Assembly: GCA_013398295.1 (NCBI GenBank)
Contig: VZSF01007313.1
Coordinates: 6,551-70,550, forward strand
DNA from: Chionis minor
Lineage: Eukaryota; Chordata; Aves; Charadriiformes; Chionididae
Direction: 5' to 3'
DNA: 64,000 bases
Below are positions 8,793 to 22,210 of this stretch, in pieces. Below the pieces are notes generated by a model. That model was given only the letters and a program-made list of their open reading frames with translations. It did not search any database and was not told where the DNA came from. Each line of letters begins with the position of its first letter. Within the stretch, counting starts at the first letter, position 1. Made by a program: the position numbers and the translations under genes.

Positions 8793-9908
8793 CTGAAAAG
8801 AATATTTCTCATGCTTAATTATACACAAAGCACAAGCAAACCAGCATAAACGCTACCCGCTCTATCCCCACAACGTTATCTCAAAGCACACGATAGAAAG
8901 GTTTTAAAGGCTTTTTGGCAAGCGTTTTTCAAGTCTTTCACAGAAATTCTGTTTAGAGTTTATTTTAACTCTAAAATCAACATTATATACACAAATGCTT
9001 TCAGCCATCAGAATCATGTGATATTCTCATGACATAGCAGAACAAATTAATTACAAGAAAGAATAAGAAACATGGAAGAGTTTCATGAAGAGGTGAAAAC
9101 ATCAGCCGAAATACCATAAATATCTAATAAACAGCCTGGTTTTGGTATCCACCACTTCCAGCAGAAAAGAAATTGGACAGCTTCCCAAAGCCACGTGTGT
9201 AACATAAGAGCATAAGTCCCACCAACTTCAGAAGCGTCACTGTCTCTTCTTGGGAAATCCAACTTCCTTTGAGCACTCATTTAAATGTTTTGGTTCTTAA
9301 GCTCAGAGTGGCAATGAAGTTGCACGCAGTGACATGAAAAGCCTCTTCACTTAATATTCTGAATCAAAGACCCATATTTTCTGTAAAGCTACTTCCATGT
9401 TCTTCCCATTAGGAGGAAAACCCACTGTTACCTCAGATAATGCTTAAAGATTTTGGAACGTTTTAAGTAACGTGAAATAATTCCAGAATCCCAATTAAAA
9501 AAGAAAAAAAAAAGAAAAGAAAAAAGAGGTGAGTATAACTTCAAACCATGGCAAACATGACATTTTCACCTAATATTACACTCATACTATTTAGAGGGGA
9601 ATCTTTAGCTTGGTATAATCATCTCCACTCCCCCAACAGCTTCATGCCCTCTCCTCTCAGAGCCTACGATGACTGGCTTTTTTTGCCCAGATATGCCTTT
9701 AGTAATGCTACCAGAACCAGTGGCATCTTACATGGTAAAAAACACAAAATAGTACAGCTTGGGATTTGCACGTCATTCTCACAGCTGCTAAAAGCAATTG
9801 GAAAGCATTTTGTGCATCACTGGGTAATTTCCCCCTCAAGTTACAAATCTACTAAAGACAATAGCTATGAATTTACAGTTAACTAAGACAGACCCATGAA
9901 GCTCCTAC

Positions 9909-10088
9909 ATGAATTTGTTGCGCTTGTCCAAGGATGTGGTGAAAAATGCTGTCTGTTAAAGCTGGGAGTCCCAACAGGCGCTGGCCCTTGAAGGTAAACC
10001 CGTGCTCCTTGTATGTTTGCTGAAAAGCCTGTCAAAGGACCTGAAGAAGAAGTTGTAGAGCTGTTGGATGGATCTAGAGAGGGTAAGC
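9909..10088 (-). CDS. ANKHD1: ANKHD1 tail exon
   Basis: The acceptor is TTTATTTCAG and the donor TTCAT/GTAGGA; it enters and leaves in phase 1. It reads GLPSLDPSNSSTTSSSGPL, then GARVYLQGPAPVGTPSFNRQ and HFSPHPWTSATNS, closely matching ANKHD1 (window residues 1745-1805). Confidence 0.95.
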
Positions 10089-13000
10089 CTGAAATAAACA
10101 TAAATTTGATTAAATATCTCTCTTTGGGAACCTGCTTCAAAGCACCAGAGAGAGCTAGTGCCCCAAATATAATTAAAGCATCTCATCACCTTCGGGGGTA
10201 TCTGCACATGGTAAGTTCATTTTACAGGTGCACGATTCTCCCTTAGAAACCAACAGAAGGCATTTCTCTGTGCTCTCAGGTCTGGCCTGAAGTTTTAACA
10301 AAAACAGCCATCCCTTTGGGTCACTGAAAAGAAATGATCTTAGCAGGGAGGGCAAAGGAGCGGCGAGGATCTTGGGTTACAAAAAAGCCATGCAAATCAA
10401 ACAGGGCTCTGAAAGTCCCAGGGGAATCGGCACCAGGAAAGTAGTTTGCTGCAGTACAGTTTTTGCCATCCTACAGGTAGAGTCCCATGCAGATCGGTCA
10501 GAGCGTGCTGTGTCCAGGGGAACAGGGCTGACGGTGCACAGCACAACAGGTGAGGGGGCTGCTTTCTACAGGGTTGCGTGAGAGGAAGGGAGAGATGAAG
10601 AGAAAGTTCAAAGTCCCACAAAAATTATTAGCAAGGGGGAATTACAGTTTTTTTTTTTAACAAGCCAAAGCTTTTAAGTAGTTTTCCAAAAGGTTGTAAG
10701 AGCTCTTTATCACACTTTTATTACCTGAAAGCAGAAACGGGCATGGCCACATGTTCACCTGAGTTTTGGGTTTAGTTTCAAGGGCCTATTATTAAACAAG
10801 ACTAGTTTCAAAACCATTTAAACATTTCAAAATGACCACAACCAGGACCAGCCTAGATCGCTGCAGAGGAAGGTTGAAGGTTGTACCTACTCACACCACA
10901 GCAGTCTGCAAACAGCAGTGGTGACAGGCAATACCTCAGGCGGACTAGAGGTGCACCTTTCATCGCCTGGACACGTTCCTGAAAGTTAGGTCTTTTCCTC
11001 CCAATATTATCAATCAAGTCAACCTGATTTATTACTTCCAAAAGTGCCAGATTCAACCACCTCACACTGACAGAATTGACTCACTGCATTTAAAGGAGGT
11101 TATTTTTCTCACTAGCCCTACCCCAAAGGTTAAAACCAGAGGTCTCCATTACGGACAAGGATAAATAAATCACCACCACCAACGGAACACACAGGGCGCT
11201 CGGACAAGGGAACCTGAGAGCAGGAGGACAATCTTTCAGGATTTGTCACAGCACAAAGTGCAAGACTCCATGGGTGGAGGATGCCAACGCCTGTGCAGGC
11301 TGCCTGTAAATCCAGTTTGATTGACCTGTGTTTGTGTAGAGCTGCGGGCTCTCCCTGTGCATCTGCCACGGAGCTGCCGATGGGAGACCCTTGCTAACCC
11401 TCCCAACACAGAAGTCAACTCAGAGGTAGTCAAAAGGCCTCTATAGAGACCGATTCCACCACACATCAAAACCAAGTTTCCAGCTGGCTGACAAACCACT
11501 GAAGATCCCAGGTCTGCGCCCCGTACAGAAGGGTAACAGAGCTGCTGCCGCCCATGGGGACTGCTGATTTCCTAAACAGAGAACAAGGCAGAGATTATGA
11601 CAAAAATAGCTCTTCTGCTGAAGACAGATGCCCAGCTGTGTCTTTTGAAGGCTTAGAAGGATGGCTACACAGCTTTTGAAGTGCAATGACTGTACAGTCA
11701 AGAGCACTTCAGCACTGCTGCGTATTTTTGACAGGTTGAAGGAAGTGTGACAGCCAGAGATGCACTAATTCAACAGAGTAGTCCGTTTTCAGGTTGTAAA
11801 GAACACTCTTTATCATTAATTTGCCTTTCATAAAAGTGGATTAAAAACCCCAACCTTCGCTCAGTATTAAAAATGGCTTCTACAAACAATGACTTACAGA
11901 ATCTTGATTTCAGTAATGAGCTTCCTATTTATGTACTTACCAACGAAAGCAGGTTTTGTAGTACTAGAACATTTTGCAGTACCATACTCTGCAGTTACTT
12001 GGGCCATGAATTCAAACTCTTCATCATGCTCTGAAAGCGTAACAGCTTTCGAGACTGGTGCATCCATCTCACCAACTCTGTTCAAAATTCAGTTTATCAA
12101 AACCCCCAGGCACTTCTGCAGAAACTGCTTACTGCAAGGGCTACCTCCACCTTTACAGAAACAGCTGCAACGCTTGGTCAGCCCACGTAAAACAGGGAGC
12201 CCAGCCATTTCATGCAACTTCAAGGTCATGTGCTGCCTCCTAAGCTGGCACATCCCAAGTTTGTGATACCTTTTAATGTCACGTGAACGAGGTCTCAAAC
12301 CTCTTCTTAAAATACAGAGGTAAAAAGTAACAAACAGACTTCTGTTTATCTCCACAGCCTCCCCAAATGGTTGGGCTACATCTGCCCTCACTCTGTAAGC
12401 TGCTAGGCCAAGAGATCCAAAGGCGTAAGCGAGACAAAAGGCCATTTCCAGAACAGAGCCACAGCCGGTGAGGAGATCTGCACATGGATCTGTGCCTCAG
12501 AGGAACCAGTGAATCAGAGAAAACTCAACTGCAACTGAGCTTGCCCACGAGCAGGAAAAGCAGAGTACCCAAATCCAGCTTGAGGTGACACTTGTTAAGA
12601 CAAAGCTGATTCAGGGCACAATCAAATTATATTGTCTCCACCAAAACAGCTCAGACGTGATCACCAAGAGATGTCGATCTGTGGAAAAACAATTTGCCAC
12701 GGCCCAACCGTGCAAGACAGGCACATTAGACAAACCTCTGTCAGGTGCAGTCAGAATCTCGATTAGAAGATCATTGGCTTCGAAAGCCATTACTACTCCC
12801 TCATCTCCACAAGCGTCCTGAACTGCCAGACTGCTCCTTGTCCATCGCACCGCTGTTGGCCAAAGCGTAATCCAGCAGTGACTGGCCTTTTCCCCACCTT
12901 CTCAAAAATCTCACGAAACCTGCCACCAAACCCAATGGAAACAGCTAAGGTAGTCCCTAGTTCAACCCATCTCCAAGGCTGAGCCGAGCAGAAAGATCTC

Positions 13001-14767
13001 TTCCCTTGGGAAGAGCCAGTGAATGAGACGGGTGGACAGACCACAGGACCACCCTTACGCTCCAAGGGAAGGCATCAGAGAGGTCCTCAACCTACTGTCC
13101 CTGCTCCTTTTCTCCAAATATTTTAGTGCTTCAGTTGAGAACTTCACAGTTATCTCCCCGAAGACAACCACGTGAACTCTCCTTGGATATCTATCTGACC
13201 TTCCCAACACAGAGAAGAAACAAATCCAGACTACTTTTTAAACACTTAAAGTCATTTTAGGATATATAAAGGACCGAGAAATCTTTCCCAATGACAAACA
13301 GATGACCTTAGCATAAAAGAACAGCAAAATTTTTTACTGCTGTGGGAAGACCCAGTCAGTTGTCTTTGTACACACAGGATGTGATCGTCAGAAAAATCAG
13401 CAGATCCCATTTGCTATAAGCTTCTTTTCCCAAGGGTTATTTCAGCAACAGCCAACTCACAGCTTAGAGCACTGCAGAGAAAAAGCTGAGCCAATGTAAA
13501 GTGTTTCCAGAGTCTGCTGAGAAGGGCCTGGCAATTCTTCTATCAGCAGCATACCTGACGTACAAGGTGCAGTTACTGAACCTCCTACAGACTCTGTTAC
13601 ATCTGGCTCTGCTCACTGTGCTGGGACTGGAAATGGCACAAGAGCTCCAGGTATTCACTTCCTTTGCAGAACTACACAGCCCAAATTAAAATACTAAGAA
13701 AACTACAGTCATAGCAAACATCCCAGTTTTGTGGTTAAAGCTACTCAGAGAGAAGCATTCTGGTTTTCAGAAGTCTTGCACATTTGTAAATCAACCAAGA
13801 GGAATGGGAACGCTGAACATCTTTCCTCACTATGTCTTCCAATTGCCCCCTTCTCCTTTAGTCTGAAGTCAAACCACCTGACTTTTCCCTATCCAGCATT
13901 TAAATCCTGAAGCGTTAGCCCAAACACCTAACATACACCGTGGGAGTAAAGACAACTTCAAAGAAAGGCTCTCTATTTACCCAGCTTCACGGCATCGTAA
14001 GGTCATTACGGCAAGACTGAAAGGGGGGAACAGGGTGGCACAGACCTGATCTCTTGAAGGTCCCTTCCAGCCAAATGGGTGCAGCCAGTTGCCTGCAATT
14101 AGTTTGAACACTAAGATGACAATAACCCTGTGGGCAGAGCACAGCAAGGGCAGGCAGCTCACTGTGAGTGTTCCTAACCCTTTTCACATAAATGCAGATG
14201 TGCTTGAACTGCCACACGTGACAGCAGAAGGACAGTAACTCCCTAATAAAACACACCATGCAGTAGCACACCGATCTCCCGAAGCGGAACATAAGCTTAT
14301 TAAAATCCCAGCGCTGTATCAAGAGACAAAAAGCAGAGTTCACCCTCACTGCGTCAAGCTGGAGTCTCAGATAAAATACTGAACAACTGCATGCAGTCAC
14401 TCCCGCAGCTGGGACCTGCCAAGAGTCCTGGCCCCACTGTTTCAGGTTTGGTATCACCCAAGCCTATGCTCCATTCCAACCCAAATGCTAAAATCAACGC
14501 TACTCTGAACTCTACAAACAGGTGGAAACATTCCTGCATGTCCTGTCTTAACACAGGGCAAGCAGTGTAATGTCTGCAATGCTCCCAACACCTAACATCC
14601 TAGAAGAGATGAAGAAAAGAGGAAACAAAATCATCATCCACATTTTAAAGAGGACTTGGCCATCCTTGTTACATTAATATTCTCTGTCATTTGTAAACTA
14701 CTTCTCAGTTTGAGATGATCCAAAGTGGAGAAAGAATTCTGTCCAGTGCATGATCTTAATGACTTAC
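10089..14767 (-). other. ANKHD1: ANKHD1 intron (4.7 kb)
   Basis: AT-rich intron sequence with scattered short open frames on both strands that look random. A stretch around 14035-14085 (ending TTGAAGGTCCCTTCCAGCC) weakly resembles a plus-strand CR1 3' end. No exon was recognised. Confidence 0.7.
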
Positions 14768-16383
14768 CTACAGGACTAGTCGAAACCCGCTGGGAAGGTG
14801 GCCTGAAACCAGGAGCCTTGGAGTTGTCAGGATGCACGTTTTCCACGTGTCCTAGCACAGAGTTATTCAGAAAGGTAGACTGAACAGTGAAAGATGGGTC
14901 AGCTGCTGCTCGGGTAGAGAGTGGACAGTCTCCCCATCCTTGGTTGGCTGGCACCTGGTTGCTATCAAAAAGACTACTAAAGTGATTGAAGAGCGTTGCT
15001 GGCCCAAAGGTAGGAGGCAATGATTTGTTTGCTGGGTTAATGTGCATCTGAGAACCGTTCATAACGTTCATGGCTGACGAGAGCTGCACTGCAGCAGGTG
15101 GACCTTGAGAAGGTGTTAAAGGAACTTGATTACTAACAAAAATAGACTGAGGATCTTGATGGAGGTTTGCATTTGGTACCACTGAATAGAAAGAACCTCT
15201 GGACTGCATCCTGTGAGTAACTCGAGGCGCTGGTACAGCTACTTGAGGTAAGTTACTGTTGTCCTGATTATCTGCAACAACTGACCTGGGTGACGCTAAG
15301 CTTAAAGGAGCAGTTTCTGAACTGGATGAAAAAGGCATCGACATGGAAGGACTGATCTCTGACATGCTGGTTGGCAGTATTTCATCTTGGACATTATTTA
15401 GCGGTGCAGGGCTGCTCGACGGGTGAGTTTCAGTGACTCCTGAGTTGCTGCTAGTTGTCATACTGCAACTACTTGCAACCGAAGATGGCGCACATGCATT
15501 TGCAGCAGGCTGGTCTGGTGTGGACACCTTCTCTTTGGGTGCCGAGACAGCCGAGAAGGAGTCTGCTTTAAGTGCAGAATGTTGCGTTTGTGGAGCATTC
15601 GATGGCAGAAACGCTGTGGGCACTTGCCCATTGTTTGGGGGGGCAGAGGAAGCTGAAGGCAGAGTGCTACAGGTGCTGGTCACAGTTGAGATCGCCGTTG
15701 CCGCAGCACTCGTCTTGGGAACGCAGGCAAACAACTGCTTTCTGACAGAAGAGGGAGTCCGATTGCTGGTTACACACAGCGGTTGGGTGGAAGCAGCTAC
15801 GGAAGAGACGGTAATGGGACAAGTAGAAGTAGCTAATCCAGGAGACTCCGTCTGTAAGATATTTCCGTTCTGATTACCTACGCGACTTGAACTATTATGC
15901 TTTGGAGAGCTGTTTGCGCTGCCAGGGTTAACTGGTCTCACTGGGAATGGTCCCCAAGTGTTCGGTGAAGGTGAAAACGTTCCTCCAAATTGGGCCATAG
16001 GTAAGCGAGGGTGCCGGATCTGTTGCATAGTTTGGGCAGCCAGCAAGGCAAAATGAGGGTGAGAATAAGCTAGAGGAAGAGACACCGGAAAAGATGAGCG
16101 CACATTCGCTGGGACATTCTTGTTTAATTTGTTAGTGGGCTGGAAAGTAGGTAGTGTTGACGACTGCGACGTGACTAGGGGCGGCGCTCCGAGAGGAAAG
16201 GAGTTCTTGTTTGAAGCAGTTGCAGTGCTGACTCCAGATGAAAAGTTTGCATGGATCGATTTGGTACTCGAAGCAGGTGTTCTTATATGAGTTTTAGGAA
16301 TCAAGTCTTCCAGTTCCTTGGCAGGATCTTGAATAAGGGCATTGATGAGCTGCACTGCATATCGCGTTGACTCTGTACCACCC
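14768..16383 (-). CDS. ANKHD1: ANKHD1 large exon: end of KH domain and S/T/P-rich tail
   Basis: A 1,616-base exon (538 complete codons), the largest in the gene. It opens GGTESTRYAVQLINALIQDP, the last helix of the KH domain, then ELEDLIPKTHIRTPAS. The rest is Ser/Thr/Pro/Asn-rich and includes LLAAQTMQQIRHPRLPMAQF, GTFSPSPNTWGPFPVRP and FGPATLFNHFSSLFDSNQVP, all familiar ANKHD1 blocks. It ends PGFRPPSQRVSTSPV at donor GTAG/GTAAGT. The open frame runs on past 14768 into the intron by chance. Low-complexity tails like this are usually disordered. Confidence 0.96.
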
Positions 16384-16680
16384 CTAGGTTAAGTACAAAC
16401 ATATTTATCTTTTGCAAAAGGAAATCCCACTTTGTGCAACATTCTGTAGCCTCAATTTTATACTGATGTGCAAGTCTACGGCAGTTTACTCCAATAAGTT
16501 ATTTCCGAACTTGCGCATCTTAACGATTATCTTTAACAAAGTAGACCTTTGGCATATCTTGGCAGCAGTGATACATGTTCTATTCTAGCAACAAGCAGCT
16601 AAGTATGTCCCATCTTAAAAAGCAAACAAACTTAATAAATTACACTGTGGACTCAAAGCCTTATTTTCTAGATACTGTAC

Positions 16681-16830
16681 CTTATAGTGATCATTCTCTC
16701 TCCATTCTTATCTTTTTGCTTATCAACGTCAATATGGGCACCAGTGACATCTTGAATTGCTGTGATGTTGCACCCACCTCTTCCCATTATTCTAGATACA
16801 ACCGAAGCTGGGACAGACAATTTCTTTGAC
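16681..16830 (-). CDS. ANKHD1: ANKHD1 KH-domain exon (GxxG loop)
   Basis: The acceptor is GTGATATAG and the donor ATAAG/GTACAG, phase 2 at both ends. It encodes SKKLSVPASVVSRIMGRGGC, then NITAIQDVTGAHIDVDKQKD and KNGERMITI. GRGG is the GxxG loop that grips single-stranded nucleic acid in KH domains, and its flanking Ile and hydrophobic residues are intact, so RNA binding is expected to be retained. Confidence 0.97.
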
Positions 16831-19802
16831 CTATATCACAAAGATTACAAAACTGTGAAATGTATTTAAAACTTTAAAGGCATACAAAAATCCTTTACTG
16901 TCTGACAGGTGGCTGAAGCAATACTCTTTAAGTTTCAGGGCAGCGAGTGATTTTCTGCTGATATTTTCTTCACCCTTTGGAGCCTCTCTAAAACTCACCC
17001 ACTCAAATTACTCAACGTTCTCAGTACCTGACAAGGATTCTCCAGAAGCACTTACTCCACCACTGTTGTAACACAGGTGTCTGTGCCTCACACTGCTTCA
17101 AAAACACTTTTGGATTTTATCTTATCTTGCATGCCGTCAAAGTAAGACAAATCCTTAGCTTACCAACTAAAATCTACATAAATAGTGCTGCTTCAAATAT
17201 AAAAGCCCATGGCCTAGCTACTTTGTTTATAGCAAGGGTTTATAGCAAGGAGAAGGTGGTTTTCCAATGTTTTCACAGTGATCAGCTCTGTAATACCACC
17301 CACATTCACAACCCTTTTAGTATCCACCTCTCAGACCTCAGGATCTGGAAGTTTACCGGTGGCACTACACAACAGTGGGTGGCAGATGGTTACATCGTGC
17401 AGTTCTGGGATTTAAGGAGCTGCTGGAAGCCACTGTAAAAGCAGCATGTATTTTTAGAAGCAGGCTCACTGTCAGGCTACAACACCGTAACCCACGTGTT
17501 CAGCAAAATAAGTCAATTTAAGATTTTTCTAATTCACATGGTATTGGTGGGTCAGTGCAGACATACAGTACCGAGAAGTCTTTGAACATGAGCTACGATT
17601 GCATCCGAACCCCAGCTAAGGTCTCTCCGGGCCACTACTCTCCCCAGACTTTTAAGGCTGGACCTCTCAAGCCCATACACTGCTTTAACGCTTGCCAGTG
17701 ATGTGCAATAGTTCAACACTGAATAATCAGAGGGGATTCGAAGGGGTTCCAGTAACCACTGTGACCACAGTGCAGGTGCCTCTAAGCACTGTACAGATCA
17801 CCACCACCCCTGAAACGGCTGCCGGCTTCACCTCGCTATTCCAGTCTTGGAAACTTTTTAGTAACTTGATCCTGGGGAAAGCGTTTCTCACTTAATAGAG
17901 CTTAAAGGAAACCCATTTTTATTTTAAACATGTCTAAATAGAGGAAAATGTTCTAAAGAATCAGCTCATCTTGGCAAGGTGTTTTTTCTTTCCCCCTCTT
18001 CTGCCAGGAGAGCGTGCTACAAGCCTCCCCATCCCCAGAAACCAGGTCCTCTGAGCACACACCCAGTCCTCCCAGGGCCATTCCACATGTTGGGCTGCCT
18101 TCTCTCCTTCACTCACCCAACGCAAGGCTCCTCTCTCAAGTTAGACATCCCAGTCACTCCCTCCCCAAACCAGAGCTTCCGTTGACACCTAACTTTCAAG
18201 ATATCCCCACATTACTCACAGGGCTCCTAACCCTACTTTGGTCTGCTTCCACCTTAGCCCACTAAGAACCCCATGCCACCACCCCTGGAGACATTCCTTC
18301 TCCAGGAGAGGTCACCCCAGTGCCCGGGCCCATGCCCACCCATCACCCACTGCCATTTTCCCCCCTACCCGCCAAGCTCACCAGTTTTTACCTTGAGAAG
18401 CACCCAAAACAGTACCTTTTTGCTCCTGAACAGCAGCGCCCTCCTCTCTGCAGCTGAAATTGCTCAATTGGTGTCGGCTGCAGACTGTTGCTAGGGGGAG
18501 GGTCTTTCAAAACTCTGCCTACTTGCCTGTCAAGGGCAGAAGGGATTTACAGACACATTCTTTATGACACAAGACCCGATTCCTCAGGGATGACGAAAAG
18601 CTGGTTTTTAGATGCCAACTCTAGAACCCTACCATCTCCAGCAGAAGAACAGACAATACCCAACCAAGCAGTTGAGCCTACGAGACTCAAGAGACCCCGG
18701 AGGAGAGACGGAGCAGCTCTGGAGACCCCGGAGGAGAGACGGAGCAGCTCCAGGGCCAGTGGCAGGGGTTGTGCAGCCCTGGAAAAGCCAGCTGCCTGTT
18801 TAATGGTTGGTTCCATGCCTGCGCGACTCGCCAAGCGATGGGCAAGTCTGCAAGGCCACATCACAGTGGAGAACCCCATTTGCGAACACAACAGAAGGCA
18901 GAGGCCGAACCAAGTCTCTAAAGGTTCAAATGCTTAAATTTTCAGCTTAAACTGCCTTTTTAACCTTTATTAAGGAACAGTCTGTGGCTTCCACTAAGCT
19001 GAATACATTAAACCCTCCATACAATTACATTCTTTGCAATAGCCTGAAATTCTCTAAAGTGAGTGCATTTAGCCACTACTATTGCAGAAAACAAAAGCAG
19101 GAGGGCATCGTAAGTGCAGCCAAAGCATCTGACACTTATATGTTCATGCTGTGTTCCTCCTTGATAAAGAGAACAAAAAAAGGAAAGTCAGATGGTCATT
19201 TCTTGTTACAAGTAGATGACATCATAAAGGTTACTGGGGTGTTAAGAGACATATCATAAATCCCAGTACAATTTCAAAAGGAAACTTTGCCTTACAGAAA
19301 ATCTTTAAATCTAATTGTACCTCCAGCCCTCACTTTAAGGTGACGAATGTTTCCATGGAATCAGCAACCAAGGCCACTGCCCAAAGCACTACGAATTTTA
19401 GCCTTGAAGCGATTGTCCACGTCTCCTCTGCTAACATCCACCCTGCCTTTAGTTCACGTGCCAGCAATCGTCTGCCGTATGCGCCTTTCCACTGCCCTCT
19501 GCTCCGTCCCCCTTCCATCTGATCCTCACATCCCCTACCCCACCGAAGTCACAGGTAAAGAAAACCCTTGTGCCAAATAAAACGTTCATGTCACATTCAT
19601 GTTGTTAGCGAGGAGTTACTACAAATTGGGATTGCAATTTGTTTTCGCCGCGCTGCAAGAGTAAGGGCGGGTAGGGTTTTTTTTATAAACTAATTACACA
19701 GTTAAATAATTAAATAAGCTTGCTGGACATTCAATATTTGAGAATAATTTACAAGCTAAAAAGCTCACAGACAGTTTTTAAACATACAATGAAAGTCTTT
19801 AC
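16831..19802 (-). other. ANKHD1: ANKHD1 intron with C-rich stretch
   Basis: A 3-kb intron between the linker and KH exons. Bases about 17980-18500 are unusually C-rich on the plus strand, and 18691-18752 holds two tandem copies of a 31-base unit. No exon recognised; the longer plus-strand frames have no family resemblance. Confidence 0.7.
18691..18752. repeat. 31-bp tandem duplication
   Basis: The unit beginning GAGACCCCGGAGGAGAGACG occurs at 18691 and again at 18722, almost perfectly. Two copies of an odd-length GC-rich unit inside an intron suggest a small recent duplication. Confidence 0.85.
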
Positions 19803-19949
19803 CTTCTAACCACTTCTTTCCAGCCTTCTTCTCTTTTCTGGCCTCTTTTTGGACTAGTCAGATTCAGCTTTACATTTGGAGAGGTCAGAGGCAGGGAAAC
19901 AGATTTATAAGTACTCGACAAAGAATTTGAATGACCTTCACCGTCAAGT
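19803..19949 (-). CDS. ANKHD1: ANKHD1 linker exon before KH domain
   Basis: The acceptor is GTTCCCAG and the donor AGAAG/GTAAAG, phase 2 at both ends. It reads LDGEGHSNSLSSTYKSVSLP, then LTSPNVKLNLTSPKRGQKRE and EGWKEVVRR, the conserved basic segment just before the KH domain (window residues 1107-1156). Confidence 0.95.
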
Positions 19950-22132
19950 CTGGGAACAGAAACGTGTGGATTACAAATTACAGAATAAACTGACAGCATT
20001 ACAGTATACATTCCCGCAGTTAAAACTACTAGCATAAGCTGTTTTCATTCTTATTTTCTACCTGGAACAACTGTTGGGTGACTTCATAGGTAGTTTTCTA
20101 CCTTTCAGCCCACAGCCTATACCCTTCCTCCAAAAAGCGGAGTGGTAAACTGAACGAAGTAATACCAGAAGCACTAAGGACATCAGATGAAAACAGGTTG
20201 TACTAGGCAGAACACATCCACTAGGGCACATCCTGATTACGTGTCTATGCTGCGTTCTCCTTTTTGAATAGCTTTTTGAGAAAAGATACTTTGGTAATAA
20301 TGTCCCTTCCTGAATATGTCTGTTTTTCATCTCTTATTGTTACAGATTCCCTGGAAAGTGCTTCTACCTCTTACCCCCCATGTTATGAATGGGTAAACAA
20401 AGGCACAAATATTTCAGCATGTTTGTCTATTTAAGCCCCAGTGACATCGATTTGGAAGCAGGTGCCCAAATATCATCACCTGTACTAATACTGTACAAGT
20501 TAAGCTTTTACTGTACATTAAGCTGTAGCAATAGCTTAATGATATAAACACCACAAAGTTTGGGTGAGAGAGAAAAAGGGAAAGACCAAGAAGAGGCAAT
20601 CTCTTGTTATGCCAACTGATTTATGTGGAGATGTAAAAAAGCAGCACTAGGAGCTCACAAGCACTGAAACATAGGCAGCAATCCTCCCAAGTCACTGAAA
20701 AACTGGCATGTGATTTGACCCAGCAAATTTATGGCATAGCTGGAAAATTTACAGAGGATCTCATGCTTCAGCTATCCTGCTAAGTATTACTCCACCTCTC
20801 TACTAAATGCAGGTTGTTATTAATCCATTTTATTCTGCATTCTTTACAGCATTTTTTATTCATTAAGTCTTCTTGCAGGCAAGTTGTTTATACTACACTT
20901 TCTACAAACTTCAGAGATCTCTCCGCATTTAAGTAACCCAAACATACTGATTATGTGAAAAGCAACGTTTAGACAATATTCCTTGTAAAATGGCAGCATT
21001 TCCTCTCTCTACTGTGGTGGGTTCTAGTTCTCTCATAATACACCTGCCCAAGGCATTTGGAAGTTCTATGGAGAACTTTACTTGTCCTCAGATAACTGTA
21101 AGACTGAGGCAAAGAGACCAAGAAAATGCATATGAAAGAAAAGAATGAAGTCCATTGTGGAATATCGATTCCAGAGTAGACTTTAAAAGCTTTTTTCTGC
21201 TTTGTCTGAAAATGTCTAGGTATGTTTTCAGAAAGGCATCGTTAGGAAGTCTGAGCTTAAGTTTCAATCACAGTAGCCTTGTCATCAGCACGTCTATGAC
21301 TAAAGCGAAGAGGAATTCAGAAAAAGCAAATTTTAAATGATTTCCAGACAAAGTCTGCCTAGCACAAGAGCCAAAGAGCACCTGCAGAAGCTAATAAAAA
21401 TATACTAGCCCCCTTTTGATATTTATATACCATCTTGTTTCTTAGGTATACTTTGTCTAACAGAAACACCGCTTCGAACGACGAGTTAGAAGTACGTATT
21501 TAGTTAGTCCTGCTGCAGTGAACTGCACAGGATTCCAGGGCTTTTGTAGACCTTGGACAAAAGGTCCAAGGCAGAAACAATTTATGTTTATGAAACAGAA
21601 CATAAGACAAAATCCATCTTCTAACATTCCTAAGGGTAATCCAAAACACACCCCCCCCAACCACCAGGGCTGACAAATCCACTCGTTCTGTACCTAACTT
21701 CAATCTGGGGAAAGAAAGAAAAGAAAAGATAAAATCCTGACTGTCCTTCCATTCTCAAATGCCTCAATCAGTCTGGCAACAGCCCTCTTGCTTGCTGCCC
21801 TTTTTGATCTTGTAATGTTTGTGTTCTTACTGAAGCTGGGTTCTCGGTCAGCCAGGTGTCCTGGAGATCAACCTCCGGTACCCTCTTCCCCTCCCACAAC
21901 ACAGAAAAAGAAAAGAAAAAAGAAAACTATGGAGGATCAGACTCATACTACCTACATGTCAAAATAAGCACAGATTACAGATTCAGATGGGGTCTAAGCT
22001 TTTTGATTCAGACCAATGACCTATTCAGAAACTGGTGTTATAAAAGTTATCAGTTCATTCCGTGGCAACTCAATGTTCTTCCAAACCATCCGTGCGGCCC
22101 CAGTACATTCACTGAGTTCTTTTGACTCTCAC
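19950..22132 (-). other. ANKHD1: ANKHD1 intron
   Basis: A 2.2-kb AT-rich intron between the candidate cassette exon and the linker exon. I see no exon, interspersed repeat or RNA gene in it. Confidence 0.65.
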
Positions 22133-22210
22133 CTCTGACTCGACAAGCTTAAATCAAACTGGCCATCAACCTGGCAGGTGAAATGCTCCGAGTCATCAAC
22201 TTCTTCCCTC
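22133..22210 (-). CDS. ANKHD1: ANKHD1 candidate cassette exon (26 codons)
   Basis: Between two certain exons lies a 78-base segment with acceptor CTTTGTTTCAAG and donor CAGAG/GTGAGA. It has phase 2 at both ends, so it can be included or skipped without changing frame. If included it adds REEVDDSEHFTCQVDGQFDL and SLSSQR between KTPTR and LDGEG. Exact length, phase, splice sites and absence of a stop argue for a real exon; whether it is constitutive or alternative cannot be told from the sequence. Confidence 0.65.

Noticed and set aside
8604..8828. 74-residue minus-strand frame overlapping the tail exon
   Set aside because: Out of frame with the spliced ANKHD1 reading; a stop follows if spliced in.
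14001..14090. CR1 3'-end fragment
   Set aside because: Only a short CTTGAAGGTCCCTTCCAGCC-like match; too little to call.
14634..14767. Extension of the large ANKHD1 exon past 14768
   Set aside because: GTAG/GTAAGT is a strong donor, and the next exon continues the known protein (GLPSLDPS). The extension is intron.
15433..15873. 146-residue plus-strand open frame
   Set aside because: Antisense shadow of the large Ser/Thr-rich ANKHD1 exon.
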